In this document: one piece after another, positions 17,103 to 25,896 of the stretch
How positions within the stretch are numbered: position 1 is the stretch's first letter
How the letters are laid out: each line of letters starts with the position of its first letter
Source: Streptomyces tendae
Lineage (GTDB): Bacteria; Actinomycetota; Actinomycetes; Streptomycetales; Streptomycetaceae
DNA: 64,000 nt
Reading direction: 5' to 3'
NCBI RefSeq assembly: GCF_008632955.1
Contig: NZ_CP043959.1
Location: forward strand, 4,588,001 to 4,652,000
Notes under the pieces: model-generated
What the model saw: the letters and a program-made list of their open reading frames with translations, nothing else
Told to the model about the DNA's origin: nothing
The model's database searches: none
Made by a program: the position numbers and the translations under genes

Positions 17103-17795
17103 GTGGACTGGCAAGGCTTCGCACGGCGCATGGCGTCGATGGCCCGGGATCTGCTCGCGGAGCACACGCTCGACGCGACGCTGGAGCAGATCTCGCGCTC
17201 GGCCGTGGACCTGGTCGAAGGCTGCGACGCCGCCGGCATTCTCGTGCTGCGCGGGGACCGGGTGACGTCGCTGGCCCCCACGGACCAGTTCGTGACCGAC
17301 AGCGACCACCTTCAGGGGGAGCTGCGGGAGGGGCCGTGTTTCGACGCGGCGCGGCCCGACCGTCCCGAGCGGGTCTTCCGCATCCCCGACCTGACGGCGT
17401 CCCCCGAGCGGTGGACGCGGTTCGTGCCCCGCTGCCGGGAGCTGGGGGTGGGCAGCATGATGGGGTTCCTGCTGTACACGCGGGACGAGGAACTGGGCGC
17501 CCTCAACATGTACTCGCGCAAGCCGGGAGTGTTCACCGAGGACAGCGAGACGGCGGGCTGGCTGCTGGCCTCCCACGCCGCGGTCGCCTTCGCCACCGCC
17601 CGCACCGACGAGCAGATGCGGGAGGCCGTCGCCACCCGGCATCTGATCGGCGAGGCGATGGGCATCCTGATGGGCCGGCACCACGTCACCGAGGACCAGG
17701 CCTTCGACCTGCTGCGCACCCGGTCGCAGCGCACCAACACCAAGCTGCGGGACGTGGCGCGGCAGATCTGCGAGGCGGGAGGCGCGAAGAGCTGA
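17103..17795 (+). CDS. GAF-ANTAR RNA-binding antiterminator
   Basis: 230 aa. Residues about 15-165 form a GAF sensor domain, followed by the ANTAR domain at the C terminus (RHLIGEAMGILMGRHHVTEDQ...RTRSQRTNTKLRDVARQI), which binds paired RNA hairpins to prevent termination. GTG at 17103 has GAGGAGG 7 bases before it; an ATG 24 bases upstream is possible. Ends 21 bases before the convergent AMIN-like gene. Target transcripts cannot be told from the sequence. Confidence 0.88.
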   Translation: MDWQGFARRMASMARDLLAEHTLDATLEQISRSAVDLVEGCDAAGILVLRGDRVTSLAPTDQFVTDSDHLQGELREGPCFDAARPDRPERVFRIPDLTASPERWTRFVPRCRELGVGSMMGFLLYTRDEELGALNMYSRKPGVFTEDSETAGWLLASHAAVAFATARTDEQMREAVATRHLIGEAMGILMGRHHVTEDQAFDLLRTRSQRTNTKLRDVARQICEAGGAKS

Positions 17796-17798
17796 CCG

Positions 17799-17829
17799 CG
17801 CCGCCCGCCCCGGTGCTCAGCGGGCGGCG
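17799..17829. terminator. Hairpin between convergent genes
   Basis: CGCCGCCCGC and GCGGGCGGCG form a perfect 10-bp stem with an 11-base loop in the gap between the ANTAR gene and the convergent AMIN-like gene (extending into the end of the latter). Likely a two-way terminator; there is no U-run, as is usual in Streptomyces. Confidence 0.55.
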
Positions 17830-18401
17830 GTCCAGGTGTGGGCGACGTCGATCACGAGGCGGCCGTCCAGCTGCAGCACACGGAACGGCAGCCGGCCGCG
17901 CACGCCGAGGCCGAGCTGGGTCTCACCCTCGAAGCTGCCGGCGAACCGCGCGTCACGGAAGGTGCGGTACCCGGTCAGGTCGACGCCGGGCAGGGCGGCC
18001 CCGGCGCGCGCGGGGTAGGTGGCCGCGCCGGTCTCGGGGTCGTACGCGGGGGCGGTGACCCGCACCTCTAGGACGGCGCCGCCGGCGACGGGGATGTGCC
18101 GGCCGGATCCGTCCTGGTACAGCCGGTCGACGTAGCGCACCGCGTAGCCGAGGTCGGCGCGCGCCGCGCCGGGCACGTCGACGACCATGCGGTCGTAGCA
18201 GTCGTGCCGGCCGGTCCTGACGTCCTTCACGGACGCGGTCGTGGCGGCGGTCGCCGACTTGCCGCCACTGCCCCAGCCGGAGGGGCAGGCCGTGGTGGCG
18301 GCCGTCGCCGTCGCCGGGGCGGCCACGGCCGGAGCCGCCGCCGTCACCAGCGTGGCGCCGAGGAGCACCACTGTCGCGCAGATTGTTCTTGGTTGAAGCA
18401 T
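17817..18401 (-). CDS. Secreted AMIN-like domain protein
   Basis: 194 aa. A signal peptide (MLQPRTICATVVLLGATLVT, cleavage near AVAAPA) shows it is exported. The mature part has a CPSGWGSGGK start, HDCYDRMVVDV and VRYVDRLYQDGSGRHI segments and ends VLQLDGRLVIDVAHTW, the pattern of actinobacterial AMIN-like proteins, probably interacting with the cell envelope. ATG at 18401 has AGGGGG before it. Two cysteines (CPSGW and HDCYD) could form a disulphide. Confidence 0.8.
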   Translation of the reverse strand: MLQPRTICATVVLLGATLVTAAAPAVAAPATATAATTACPSGWGSGGKSATAATTASVKDVRTGRHDCYDRMVVDVPGAARADLGYAVRYVDRLYQDGSGRHIPVAGGAVLEVRVTAPAYDPETGAATYPARAGAALPGVDLTGYRTFRDARFAGSFEGETQLGLGVRGRLPFRVLQLDGRLVIDVAHTWTAAR

Positions 18402-18563
18402 TTTCGGCCCCCTGGGACGCCAACGTTCTGATATCGGGTGAGACGACCGGGATGCCCCGATGGTTGCGGTGCTTTCCGGCCGGTCGCCGTACCGGCCGGC
18501 ATGGCACATCCTGGTGGGGAGCGGACGAACGTCCCGTTCCCCAGTGCACCGGGAGGGCGCTAC

Positions 18564-21128
18564 ATGGGTGGTGCAGCCGCCGCACCGCGCGGGAAGCGGC
18601 CGGCGGGCCTGCCCGTACCCGACGCGGAGAACAGCCGGCCCCGGCGTCCCGGGGAGCGCGTCGAGGACGCGCTCGCGGGCGCCCTCGTGGCGGCGGTGCG
18701 GGCCACCGAAGGCTACGGCGGCGCGGTGTACCTGCGTTCACGCGACCGCAGGTCGCTGGTGCTGTGCGTGATGTCCGGCGTCCCCCGCTCGCTGCTGAAG
18801 CCGTGGTGGCGGATCCCGGTGAGCGGCGCGCTGCCGATGTGCGAGGCGTACCGCAGCGGGGAGACCCAGTACCTGCCCGACGACCGGGCGACGATGCTGC
18901 GCTTCCCGCAGTTCACCGCCGCCCTGCCGTACTCGTTCGCGCACGCCCACCAGCCGGTGCGGGTCGGCGGCGAGACGGTGGGCGTCCTGGCGGTCCTGCA
19001 CTCCTCCGCCCGGCGGCCGGCCCGGGAGGAGGCCGTGCGCACGGGACTGCTGCGGGCCGGCCACGACATGGAGGAGCGCCTCACCGAGTTCGCCCGCGGC
19101 GTGCCCGGCCGGACGGACGCGGACGCCGTGGCGTACGGCATCGAGTACGACGACCAGCCGGTCAGCGTGCGGCTGCCCACACCGCCCGCCCACGAGGTGT
19201 CGGTCGGCATGGTCGAGTGGGACCTGGACAGCGACCGCTGGTCGGGTGACGACGACGCGCTGGCCCTTCTGGGCGTGTCCCGGGAGGAGTTCGGCGGCAC
19301 CATGACCGCGGTCGAGCAGCGGGTGTCCCCGGACGACCTGTACGAACTGCGGGCGGCGCGGCGGGAGGCCGAGGACACCGGGCAGATCCGGGGCCGGCAC
19401 TTCCGGGTGCGGGGCGAGTCGCAGGACGACGTCGAAGCGGTCCACTACCGGCCCGTCGAGCTGTGGGGGCACGTCGTGCGGGCGGAGAGGACGGCCCGGC
19501 TGCTGGTCGGCGCCCTGGTGGACGTGGCCGGCGGGGTCACCGCCGCGGAGGCCGCCGAGCGGCTGCCCGACGGCCTGTTCTCGCTGGACCAGGACGGCAG
19601 GGTCATCTACGCCAACCGCCGCTGCCAGGACCTGCTCGGCTGCGATCTGGAGGAGCTGCTCGGGAACCATCCGTGGCGGGTGCTCACCTGGCTGCGGGAC
19701 CCCGCCTACGAGGACCGCTACCGGGCGGCGATGCTGACGCAGGAACCGGTGTCGTACCTGGTGCACGCCCCGGACGGGGTCTGGCTGGGGTTCGTGCTGT
19801 ACCCCGGGGTGCACGGGCTGACCGGCCGGGTGTTCCGGACGTCCGCGCCGGCCGGGGCGGAGCCGGGCCGGGCCCTGCCGCCGTCCGCCGCCCCGTCGGC
19901 GGCACCGCCCACGGGGCTGGTCACGACCACCCGGGCGGGAGCGCTGTACCACGTGGTGCAGATGGCCAGCGTGCTGACCGAGTCCGTCACCGTGCGGGAC
20001 GTGTGCCGGGCCGTCTCCGAACAGTTGCTGCCTGCGTTCGGGGCCACGGAGGTCGCCCTGTACACGGTGCGCGACGGGCGGATGTACCTGCTGTGGGAGG
20101 ACGGCTACCCGCAGCACTTCCTCGATCCCTTCGAGGGGGTGCCACTGGAGGCGGAGCTGCCCGGTGTGCACGCGCTGACCACGCGTCTGCCGCTGTTCTT
20201 CGAGTCGCCCGAGGACCTGGTGAGCGCCTACCCGCGGCTGACGCTGGACCCGATGTCCTCCTGGGCGTTCCTGCCGCTGATCGCCTCCGGCCATCCGATC
20301 GGTTCCTGCATCCTCGGCTGGAGCGCGCCGCACCGCTTCACCACGGAGGAGCGCAGCGCGCTGACCGCGCTGGCCGGTCTGGCCGCGCAGGCGATGGAAC
20401 GGGCGCGGCTCTACGACGCCGAGTCGGCCGTGGCGCGCGGGCTGCAGGAGGGTCTGCTGCCGCACCGGCTGCCCGCCATCGAACGGCTGCGCACCACCGG
20501 CCGCTATCTGCCCGGCACCAAGGGCATGGACATCGGCGGCGACTGGTACGACGTGATCCGGACGGGACACGGGGTGGCGCTGGTCATCGGCGACGTGGAG
20601 GGGCACAGCGTCGGCGCGGCGGCCGTCATGGGGCAGCTGCGCAGCGCCGTGCACGCCTTCGCCTCGAGCGGGCGGCCGCCCCAGGAGGTCATCACCCACA
20701 CCAACCAGTTGCTGGCCGAGCTGGAGACGGACGTCTTCGCGACCTGCTGCTACATCGAGCTGAACCCGGCGACCGGACGCGCCGAGGCCGTGCGGGCGGG
20801 TCATCCCCCGCCGCTGCTGCGGCGCCCGGACGGGACCACGGAGACCGTGGAACTGGCGGGCGGGGTGCTGCTGGGGGTCCAGCCCGACGCGGAGTACCCG
20901 GTCACGACGCTCACCCTGGAGCCCGGCAGCGTCCTCGCGCTGTACACGGACGGGCTGGTCGAGGTGCCCGGCAGCGACATCGCGACAGGCATCGACACGG
21001 TCCGCCGCTGTCTGGCCGACAACCGGACGGGCTCGGTGGAGGAACTGGCCGACCGGCTGCTGGGGGCGGCCCGCCGGGCGGAGGACCGCCCCGACGACGT
21101 GGCACTCCTGCTGACGGCCTACGACTGA
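18564..21128 (+). CDS. Multi-sensor PP2C (SpoIIE-type) phosphatase with GAF and PAS domains
   Basis: 854 aa. Order by appearance: GAF-like region (about 25-180), PAS-like segments (210-300 and 330-430, with LPDGLFSLDQDGRVIYANRR), a GAF domain (470-630), then the PP2C catalytic domain (650-854) with DIGGDWYDV, IGDVEGHSVGAAAVMG, RAGHPPPLLRR, LYTDGLVE and DDVALLL. ATG at 18564 follows GGGAGGG. It should dephosphorylate an anti-anti-sigma factor in response to small ligands or redox/light cues bound by PAS/GAF domains. No kinase or STAS gene adjoins it. Confidence 0.9.
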   Translation: MGGAAAAPRGKRPAGLPVPDAENSRPRRPGERVEDALAGALVAAVRATEGYGGAVYLRSRDRRSLVLCVMSGVPRSLLKPWWRIPVSGALPMCEAYRSGETQYLPDDRATMLRFPQFTAALPYSFAHAHQPVRVGGETVGVLAVLHSSARRPAREEAVRTGLLRAGHDMEERLTEFARGVPGRTDADAVAYGIEYDDQPVSVRLPTPPAHEVSVGMVEWDLDSDRWSGDDDALALLGVSREEFGGTMTAVEQRVSPDDLYELRAARREAEDTGQIRGRHFRVRGESQDDVEAVHYRPVELWGHVVRAERTARLLVGALVDVAGGVTAAEAAERLPDGLFSLDQDGRVIYANRRCQDLLGCDLEELLGNHPWRVLTWLRDPAYEDRYRAAMLTQEPVSYLVHAPDGVWLGFVLYPGVHGLTGRVFRTSAPAGAEPGRALPPSAAPSAAPPTGLVTTTRAGALYHVVQMASVLTESVTVRDVCRAVSEQLLPAFGATEVALYTVRDGRMYLLWEDGYPQHFLDPFEGVPLEAELPGVHALTTRLPLFFESPEDLVSAYPRLTLDPMSSWAFLPLIASGHPIGSCILGWSAPHRFTTEERSALTALAGLAAQAMERARLYDAESAVARGLQEGLLPHRLPAIERLRTTGRYLPGTKGMDIGGDWYDVIRTGHGVALVIGDVEGHSVGAAAVMGQLRSAVHAFASSGRPPQEVITHTNQLLAELETDVFATCCYIELNPATGRAEAVRAGHPPPLLRRPDGTTETVELAGGVLLGVQPDAEYPVTTLTLEPGSVLALYTDGLVEVPGSDIATGIDTVRRCLADNRTGSVEELADRLLGAARRAEDRPDDVALLLTAYD

Positions 21129-21207
21129 CCGCACACGACGCGGTCCCCCTCGGTCCGCGTACCGCCACACCGGAGTGCGGCATCACGGAGCCGGGCCCGG
21201 CGGCCGG

Positions 21208-21396
21208 TCAGGCGCAGTAGCGGACCAGCCACTCGTCGGAGTTGTAGGCGAAGCGGGCCGGGTCGGGGGCGGCTGCGGGTCGTTCCTCGATCAGGTCTTC
21301 CACCCGGACGGGTTCCGGCAGGCGTCCGAAACGGGCGTGGCGGGCCTCCGCGGCCACGTCGTCGTCCTGATGTGCGCGAACAAGGTCCCGGCTCAC
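21208..21396 (-). CDS. Small unknown protein (62 aa)
   Basis: VSRDLVRAHQDDDVAAEARH at the start, then RFGRLPEPVRVEDLIEE and the end SDEWLVRYCA. AGGGGAAG lies just before the GTG. The tidy codon bias and ribosome site support a real gene; the composition (charged helices, no membrane segment) gives no function. Convergent with the preceding phosphatase gene. Confidence 0.6.
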   Translation of the reverse strand: MSRDLVRAHQDDDVAAEARHARFGRLPEPVRVEDLIEERPAAAPDPARFAYNSDEWLVRYCA

Positions 21397-21651
21397 GGCG
21401 ACTTCCCCTCTCCGGCCGGACGGCGCTCCCCCCTCGGACAGCACCGCGGCCACCTGCGACCAGTGTCACACACCGACGGCCGAACGCAGCAGGGGTGTTC
21501 GCCGCCCCGGCGGCCGGGGAGGACGACCGCCCGCCGAGCAGGTGAGCCCCCTCCCCCGCCCCGCCGCACGGGGATGCCGGGGTGATCCGCCCGCCCTCTC
21601 ATGGGCGGCAGGCGCCGGGATCCGCCCGGCCGGGCGGAGGAGAACGCGCCG

Positions 21652-22239
21652 ATGCCGTCGAGACGCGGTGCGTACCTGATCATCCTCGCGGTGTTCCGCG
21701 GGCTGCTCGTCGCCGTGAAGGCGGCCGTGCTGAACGTCCTGTCCATCGCGGCCTCGTACGGGGTGGTCGTCGCGGTGTTCCAGTGGGGGTGGGGCGGGCC
21801 CGCGCTGGGGGTCTCGGGGACAGTGCCGATCGAGAGCTACGTGCCGATGATGATGTTCGCGATCGTCTTCGGGCTGAGCATGGACTACGAGATCTTCCTG
21901 CTCTCCCGGGTCCACGAGGCGTGGCGGCGGACCGGGGACGCCCGGGCTTCGGTCGCGCACGCCCTGGAGATCACCGCGCGGGTCATCACCTGCGCCGCGC
22001 TGATCATGGTGAGCGTGTTCGCGGCGTTCGTGGTGAGCGACGACGTGGTGGTGAAGATGCTGGGCCGGGGTCTGGCGGTCAGCGTGCTGATCGACGCCAC
22101 GGTGGTACGGCTGCTGCTGGTGCCGGCCGTGCTGACCTTGCTGGGCCCGCACGCCTGGTGGACCCCGCACTGGCTGGACCGCGTCCTGCCGCACATCGAC
22201 GCCGAGGGCGAAGAGGCACGCGGCGCGGCGCACCGTTGA
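21652..22239 (+). pseudogene. C-terminal third of an MMPL/RND-type lipid exporter
   Basis: 195 aa with VKAAVLNVLSIAASYGVVVA, FGLSMDYEIFLLSRVHEAW and ITARVITCAALIMVSVFAAF: these are the final transmembrane helices of actinobacterial MMPL transporters, which are normally near 700 aa. Everything before roughly the eighth helix is missing. GGAGGAG stands before the ATG, so a short product might still be made, but it cannot be a complete pump. I call it a truncated relic, with a stand-alone membrane protein as the alternative. Confidence 0.7.
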
Positions 22240-22260
22240 GTGCCGCGCCCGCCCGCAACG

Positions 22261-22302
22261 CATGAGGGCGGCAGGACCCCTCGGGGTCCTGCCGCCCTCA
22301 TG
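22261..22302. terminator. Strong two-way terminator
   Basis: CATGAGGGCGGCAGGACCCC (22261-22280) and GGGGTCCTGCCGCCCTCATG (22283-22302) are perfect 20-bp arms separated by two bases. It lies between the MMPL relic and the convergent DUF1996 gene, where transcription from both sides must stop. Confidence 0.88.
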
Positions 22303-22320
22303 TACCGAGGGTGCCGAGGG

Positions 22321-24474
22321 TCAGGCGCCGCGCCGCACGCTGCGCAGGACGAAGAAGCCGAAGATCACCAGCACTCCGCCGATGGCGGCCGGCCAGAGCT
22401 GGGCGCCGGTCTCGGCGAGGCTTCCGCTCCCGCCCTGGGCCTGAGCCTGGGTCCGGTCGTCCAGTTCGGGAAGGCTGCCGGGCACCTGGGCGGCCTGCGC
22501 CTCCTGGCCGCCGCCGTCCTGGTTCCCGTCGTCCGCACCGCCCTGGTCGCCGGCGTCGCCGCCGACGGCCGGGGTCGAGACCTTCACGTCGGGCTGCTGC
22601 GGCTGGGCCGTGCCCTTGTCGTCCGCGGGCTTCTCGGTCACCGGGGGCTGCTCCTGGCCGTTGCCCTGGTCGTCCTTGCCGCCCTGCTGGTCGCCGCCCT
22701 GGTCGCCTCCCTGGTTGCCGTCGTCCTGGTCGCCGTCGCCGCCCTGGCCCGGCTCGGTGGGCGTCGCGGTCGGCTCCTCGCCGCCACCGTTGCCGTTGCC
22801 GTTGTCGCCGCCGTTACCGGTGTCACCTCCACCGTTGCCGTTGCCGTTGTCGCCGCCGTTGCCGTTGTCGCCGCCGTTACCGGTGTCACCTCCACCGTTG
22901 CCGCCGTCGGCGCCGGCGCCGCAGGTGCGGCCCTCGTTGATGCAGGCGACCATCTCGTTCATCAGGTCCTCTTCGAAGACGTTGATGAAGTCACCGTGGT
23001 CGGTGATCGGCTTGTGCAGCTGCTCGGGGAAGGAGTCCACGGCGAACAGCGGGACGGTCTTGCCGCCGTCGTTCAGGCTCGGCGCGTCCACGTCGTAGAC
23101 GATCCGCTGCACCAGCTGCGGGATGGGCTGGAATTCGGCCGGACAGTTGCCCTCGGCGTCCGCGAACGCCATGTGCGTGCGGTGGTTGGCGCTGTCGATG
23201 TTGCGGCCGTCCCAGCAGCTCTGGAACGCGAAGGTGCGGACCACGTCACTGCCCTGCGGGCACAGCGGGTACTTGTCCTTCAGCTGCCGGTCCTCGAAGC
23301 CGGTGCAGCTCCAGGAGGCGTTGGCGTTGGCGGGGCCGTTGACGAAGGACTTGGCGTCGCCGGTGATGATGCGCAGCAGCCGGGGCATGGCCGTGACCTT
23401 GCCCTGCGGGTTGCCGACGAAGGTCAGCGTGACGTCCTTGGGGGTGACGATCTCACCGGCGTTGCCCTCGATGCCGCCGCCCGGGGAGTTGGCGTCCCGC
23501 TCCTCGGTGCCGTTCTGCAGGCGCAGCACCGGCCAGTAGTACGAGGACCTGTCGCGCTGGTCCTGGCAGCTGGTGTCCGCCCGCGCCAGGTCGTCGTCGC
23601 TGACGAAGGCGTTGGTGGCCTGGTTGCCGATGTAGTCGTGGAAGTGGTGGGCGCCGTTGCTCACGCCGGGCGCCGCGATGACGTTGTCCGAGTTGAACAC
23701 GCCGTTCTCGTTGACACCGCACTCGCTGGTGAAGGTGCCGGTGGAGGCGTTCCCCGACGGCTGCGGGGTGGAGACGTTGGGCTGGACACTCTCGATGGAG
23801 ACGTAGTCGCCGGGCACCGGTCCGTTGCCGGCCTGGCCGCCGTTGCCGCCGCCCTGGTCGCCGCCGCCCTGCTGGTCGCCGCCGTCCTGGCCCTCCTGGC
23901 CGTCCTGGCCCTGACCACCCTGGTCCTGGCCGTCCTGGCCGTCACCGCCCTGCTGGTCCTGGCCGTCACCGGCCTGCTCGCCGTTGCCACCGTCGTCCTG
24001 GCCGTTGCCGGCGGGGGCGTTGCCGGAGTCGCGCACGGCGCAGCCGGCGAGTTCGTCCAGGCCCTGCGGCCGTTCACCGCCCACCCGCTCGATGGCGGTG
24101 CCGATGCGGGCGAGCACCGCGGCGCGCTTGTCCTTCAGCGGGCCGGCGATGGCGTTCTCGGCGAAGCCGGGGTCCTGACGGATGGCGTCGGCCGACTCGC
24201 CGAGCCGCTTGTAGGCCTCGGCGATCTGCCCGTCGAGGTTGGCGAGTTCCTTGTCGACCTCGCCGCGGGCCTGGTCCGGCACCGCGGTCAGCCGGGTCGC
24301 CACGTCGGGGCAGTCGATGGTGGCGGCGCCCGACAGGACCTGCGCGTCACCCGTCCCGCCGTCCGTCGCGGAAGCGTAGACGTTGGCCGCCATCATGCCG
24401 CCGCCGCCGAGGATCAAGGCGAAAGCGGCGAGTGTCGCGCGCTGTTTGGGGCGTCTGCGTGTGTTGCGTGCCAA
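22321..24474 (-). CDS. DUF1996 cell-wall protein with LAETG sorting signal
   Basis: 717 aa. Signal anchor near the N terminus (ATLAAFALILGGGGMMAANV), a helical part, a Gln/Gly/Asp-rich linker, the DUF1996 domain (about 215-500, with SNGAHHFHDYIG, WSCTGFEDRQ, FAFQSCWDG, NHRTHMAFAD and CPAEFQPIPQL), then a second Gly/Asn/Gln/Asp-rich linker. The C terminus has LAETG, a hydrophobic helix and RSVRRGA: a sortase substrate of the class E type. I chose TTG at 24474 because AGGAG lies 6 bases upstream and the product starts LARNTRRRPK; an ATG at 24513 is in frame but has a poor ribosome site. Surface-anchored, probably carbohydrate- or wall-related. Confidence 0.85.
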   Translation of the reverse strand: MARNTRRRPKQRATLAAFALILGGGGMMAANVYASATDGGTGDAQVLSGAATIDCPDVATRLTAVPDQARGEVDKELANLDGQIAEAYKRLGESADAIRQDPGFAENAIAGPLKDKRAAVLARIGTAIERVGGERPQGLDELAGCAVRDSGNAPAGNGQDDGGNGEQAGDGQDQQGGDGQDGQDQGGQGQDGQEGQDGGDQQGGGDQGGGNGGQAGNGPVPGDYVSIESVQPNVSTPQPSGNASTGTFTSECGVNENGVFNSDNVIAAPGVSNGAHHFHDYIGNQATNAFVSDDDLARADTSCQDQRDRSSYYWPVLRLQNGTEERDANSPGGGIEGNAGEIVTPKDVTLTFVGNPQGKVTAMPRLLRIITGDAKSFVNGPANANASWSCTGFEDRQLKDKYPLCPQGSDVVRTFAFQSCWDGRNIDSANHRTHMAFADAEGNCPAEFQPIPQLVQRIVYDVDAPSLNDGGKTVPLFAVDSFPEQLHKPITDHGDFINVFEEDLMNEMVACINEGRTCGAGADGGNGGGDTGNGGDNGNGGDNGNGNGGGDTGNGGDNGNGNGGGEEPTATPTEPGQGGDGDQDDGNQGGDQGGDQQGGKDDQGNGQEQPPVTEKPADDKGTAQPQQPDVKVSTPAVGGDAGDQGGADDGNQDGGGQEAQAAQVPGSLPELDDRTQAQAQGGSGSLAETGAQLWPAAIGGVLVIFGFFVLRSVRRGA
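22795..22902. repeat. Two exact 45-bp copies in the linker of the DUF1996 gene
   Basis: 22795-22839 and 22858-22902 are identical and 63 bases (21 codons) apart, within a run of GTTGCC/GTTGTC/GCCGCC triplets encoding the Gly/Asn/Asp linker. In-frame repeats like these can change linker length by recombination or slippage. Confidence 0.8.
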
Positions 24475-25147
24475 GGCAGTACTCCTACGCTTCTGTCGCG
24501 GGGGGTGGGGCATTCGATTCCCACGCCCCATACGCAGGCGGAGCGCACTGTGTTCAACCGGCTCACGACTTCTTCCGGAAATCTCAGCAACCGCAGGCCA
24601 CTTGAGCCGCACGAGCCCCGCCGGACGGGGTGCGTCCTGCGGGAAACCGGGAACTGCGCGCGGCCGGGTGTCAGCGCGGCAGGAGAACCGTGCGGTCCAA
24701 GGGACCCGGGTGTGCGGCGGCGCACCCGACGGTCTCGTCGACATGGTGCAGACCGGACGTCCGCACCTGGTCACCGGACAGGTCCGGCGCTCGGGACGCG
24801 GCGAGCCGGATGACGCCGACGTCGGCGGAGCGCGGACACATCCACTGCCCGAGCACCGTCACCGAGTTGCCTATCAGCGCGGGCTCGGCGCGATCACGGC
24901 CCGGTGCCCCGACGCGTCCCCGCCCCATCACCGGCGCCACGGCCACCGCGCCGCCGCCCCGTGCCGGCGGCCCCGCTCACCAGGCGCGCGCCTCCAGGCC
25001 GCCCGCCGGCATCCCCCGTAGGGGATCACGGACACGCCGAGCGCCGTCCAGCGCGCCGGGGCCTTCCCGGCCGCGTCGGGCAGCGGGCGCACGTTCTCCT
25101 TCGGCACGCGTATCGGCTCGGCGCCGCTCCCTGGAACCTCCGCGCAC
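24475..25147. other. Upstream region of the DUF1996 gene, mostly without recognisable genes
   Basis: About 670 bases. 24515-24610 is relatively AT-rich around GGCTCACGACTTCTTCCGG and should hold the DUF1996 promoter. Only the minus frame 24671-24946 has coding-like codon use; the rest shows nothing I can support. Confidence 0.5.
24671..24946 (-). CDS. Unrecognised 91-codon frame, gene or gene relic
   Basis: Codon third positions are strongly G/C and the translation has a natural look (EPALIGNSVTVLGQWMCPRS, ADVGVIRLAASRAPDLSG, HHVDETVGCAAAHPG), yet no ribosome site precedes the ATG at 24946 and I recognise no family. It may be the tail of a decayed gene, since the two genes immediately downstream on the map (25148-26967) are also broken. 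Confidence 0.3.
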   Translation of the reverse strand: MAVAPVMGRGRVGAPGRDRAEPALIGNSVTVLGQWMCPRSADVGVIRLAASRAPDLSGDQVRTSGLHHVDETVGCAAAHPGPLDRTVLLPR

Positions 25148-25791
25148 TCATCCACCCGGGTCAGAGCCGGTCGAGGTCCCGCGTCGTGCGGCCAGGCAGA
25201 CGACGGAGTCGTCCATCGGCACCCCCTTGATCTCCTCGAAGCCCATCCGGTCGTAGAAGGCCGGGCGGGCTTGTTGGCGACCGTCATCACGAGGTGCACG
25301 GCCGGCACGTCCCGCTCCGCCAGCGCCGCGAGCAGGGTCCGCATCAGCTGCCGCCCGTACCCGCGCCCCTGCCACTCGGGCAGCAGGTCGATGTGCAGAT
25401 GGGCGGGCCAGGCGGCCAGTTCGGGGACGATCATCCGCTCGGGGTGGTGCAGCAGCCAGGCGATCTCCTCGTCCGGGGTGGCGGGCGGCCGGACGGCTCG
25501 GGGTGGCGGTCGGCGACCAGCGGGAGCCACGCGGCGCGGAACTCGCGGGTGAACCGTACGGTGTCGGCGGCGCCGACGACGTAGCCGACCGCCTGCCCCG
25601 CCGTCGTCCAGCACGAAGGCAAGTCCCGGCTCCAGATGGACGTAGGGGGCGGCGAACGTGTCGGGGAAGACGGTGGGGTCGGCGTAGTGGGGCCGGCTGT
25701 CCTGGCCGTTGTGCGCGGTGCGGACACAGATGTCGTCAAGGGCCGCCCGGTCCTCGCGGCGGTACGGGCGGATCGCGGGTGACTCGTTCAT
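25148..25791 (-). pseudogene. GNAT acetyltransferase gene with three frameshifts
   Basis: Starts MNESPAIRPYRREDRAALDD at 25791. The first frame runs to LAFVLDDGG (near 25605), the second carries VGYVVGAADTVRFTREFRAA, the first frame returns with LHIDLLPEWQGRGYGRQLMR (acetyl-CoA-binding Q/RxxGxG/A motif), and the third carries FYDRMGFEEIKGVPMDDSVV to the stop at 25148. Joined, these give a full-length N-acetyltransferase. Either a decayed gene or single-base sequencing errors near 25605, 25480 and 25270. Confidence 0.8.
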
Positions 25792-25896
25792 GGGCGGCAT
25801 CCTGCACCTGATGGAGCGCTCCCACAAGTGGTTTACGGCCACTGTGTCCACCCGTCCGCCGGGGCGTGACATGCCGGTCGCGGGGCACCGGTGGCC

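Noticed and set aside
22795..22902. Possible CRISPR-like repeats
   Set aside because: The repeats are in-frame coding linkers of a cell-wall protein with no variable spacers and no cas genes.
22240..24813. A long plus-strand frame opposite the DUF1996 gene, rich in hydrophobic residues
   Set aside because: It mirrors the Gly/Asn/Gln/Asp linkers of the true gene as Val/Leu/Ala runs; no domain or ribosome site supports it.
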